From positions 1 through 64,000 of the forward strand of contig JBBQZU010000006.1 of the NCBI GenBank assembly GCA_038207425.1: a stretch of DNA of 64,000 nt, written 5' to 3'. Source of the DNA: JBBQZU01 sp038207425 (GTDB taxonomy: Bacteria; Bacteroidota; Bacteroidia; Flavobacteriales_D; Cryomorphaceae). A model generated the notes under the pieces. It was not told the origin of the DNA, did no database searches, and worked only from the letters and a program-made list of their open reading frames with translations. Shown here piece by piece: positions 63,958 to 64,000 of this stretch; position 1 is the stretch's first letter, and the number at the start of each line of letters is the position of its first letter. A program made the position numbers and the translations under genes.

Positions 63958-64000
63958 ATGCCATCATCATTTACCCTTCGCCCCTGGAGCATCGCCGACC
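63958..64000 (+). CDS. GNAT-type acetyltransferase, N-terminus only (cut by the window edge)
   Basis: ATG at 63958 begins MPSSFTLRPWSIAD, the typical opening of RimJ/GNAT N-acetyltransferases, in which 'lRpw...D' starts the fold. The gene continues beyond the window, so the family assignment rests on fourteen residues. Confidence 0.55.
   Translation, partial: MPSSFTLRPWSIAD

Overview
The window comes from a member of the Bacteroidota, most likely a flavobacterium-like marine or environmental lineage. Three intact proteins end in a type B (gliding-motility-associated) type IX secretion sorting domain and three in a type A domain. Start sites mostly lack Shine-Dalgarno sequences, several intergenic regions carry TAnnTTTG -7 elements, and DUF5916, LytTR and META-domain proteins of Bacteroidota type are present. 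No rRNA, CRISPR array, prophage or intact insertion sequence is visible.

Layout. 1-2.3 kb is debris plus stress genes: a possible transposase start, a nonsense-broken NAD(P)-binding oxidoreductase coupled to osmC, a bestrophin remnant and an SDR-type epimerase. 2.3-14.8 kb holds a large type B secreted adhesin-like protein, the penicillin-binding protein 1C / alpha-2-macroglobulin pair, a membrane LytTR protein and a small exported protein. 15-17.1 kb is a decayed RHS/YD-repeat gene. 17.5-18.8 kb is DNA polymerase IV. 18.8-23.5 kb is a minus-strand assimilatory sulfate reduction operon (sulfite reductase, uroporphyrinogen-III methyltransferase, siroheme dehydrogenase, APS reductase). 23.6-25 kb is an SDR/TetR pair. 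25-37 kb has a secreted hydrolase, a DEAD-box helicase, a META lipoprotein, a VCBS/ASPIC secreted protein, an AlkC/D-type protein, another type B protein, a scarred tRNA-Arg locus and pyrophosphatase. 38-42 kb carries regulators and paaABCD. 42-64 kb carries YceI, another type B adhesin-like protein, DUF5916, M1 peptidase, a reprolysin-like secreted protease, outer-membrane and beta-propeller proteins and two decayed type A secreted-protein genes. A GNAT acetyltransferase is cut by the right edge.

The most exciting element is the 310-base leader of the sulfur operon. It contains two consecutive, complete ribosome-mediated transcription attenuators. Each has a short polycysteine leader ORF (Met-Ala-Cys-Cys-Cys-Cys in one, Cys-Cys-Met-Cys-Cys-Cys in the other), then an intrinsic terminator on the same strand. 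In each case the 3' half of the leader ORF is complementary to the 5' arm of the terminator, so it can act as an antiterminator. The design implies that scarcity of charged tRNA-Cys stalls ribosomes and opens transcription into the cysteine-supply genes, with two gates in series.

A second theme is gene decay. At least six remnants sit between healthy genes: the nonsense-broken reductase, bestrophin, RHS, FKBP-type isomerase and two type A sorting-domain proteins. A 103-bp duplication of the tRNA-Arg 3' end with its terminator adjoins the FKBP relic.
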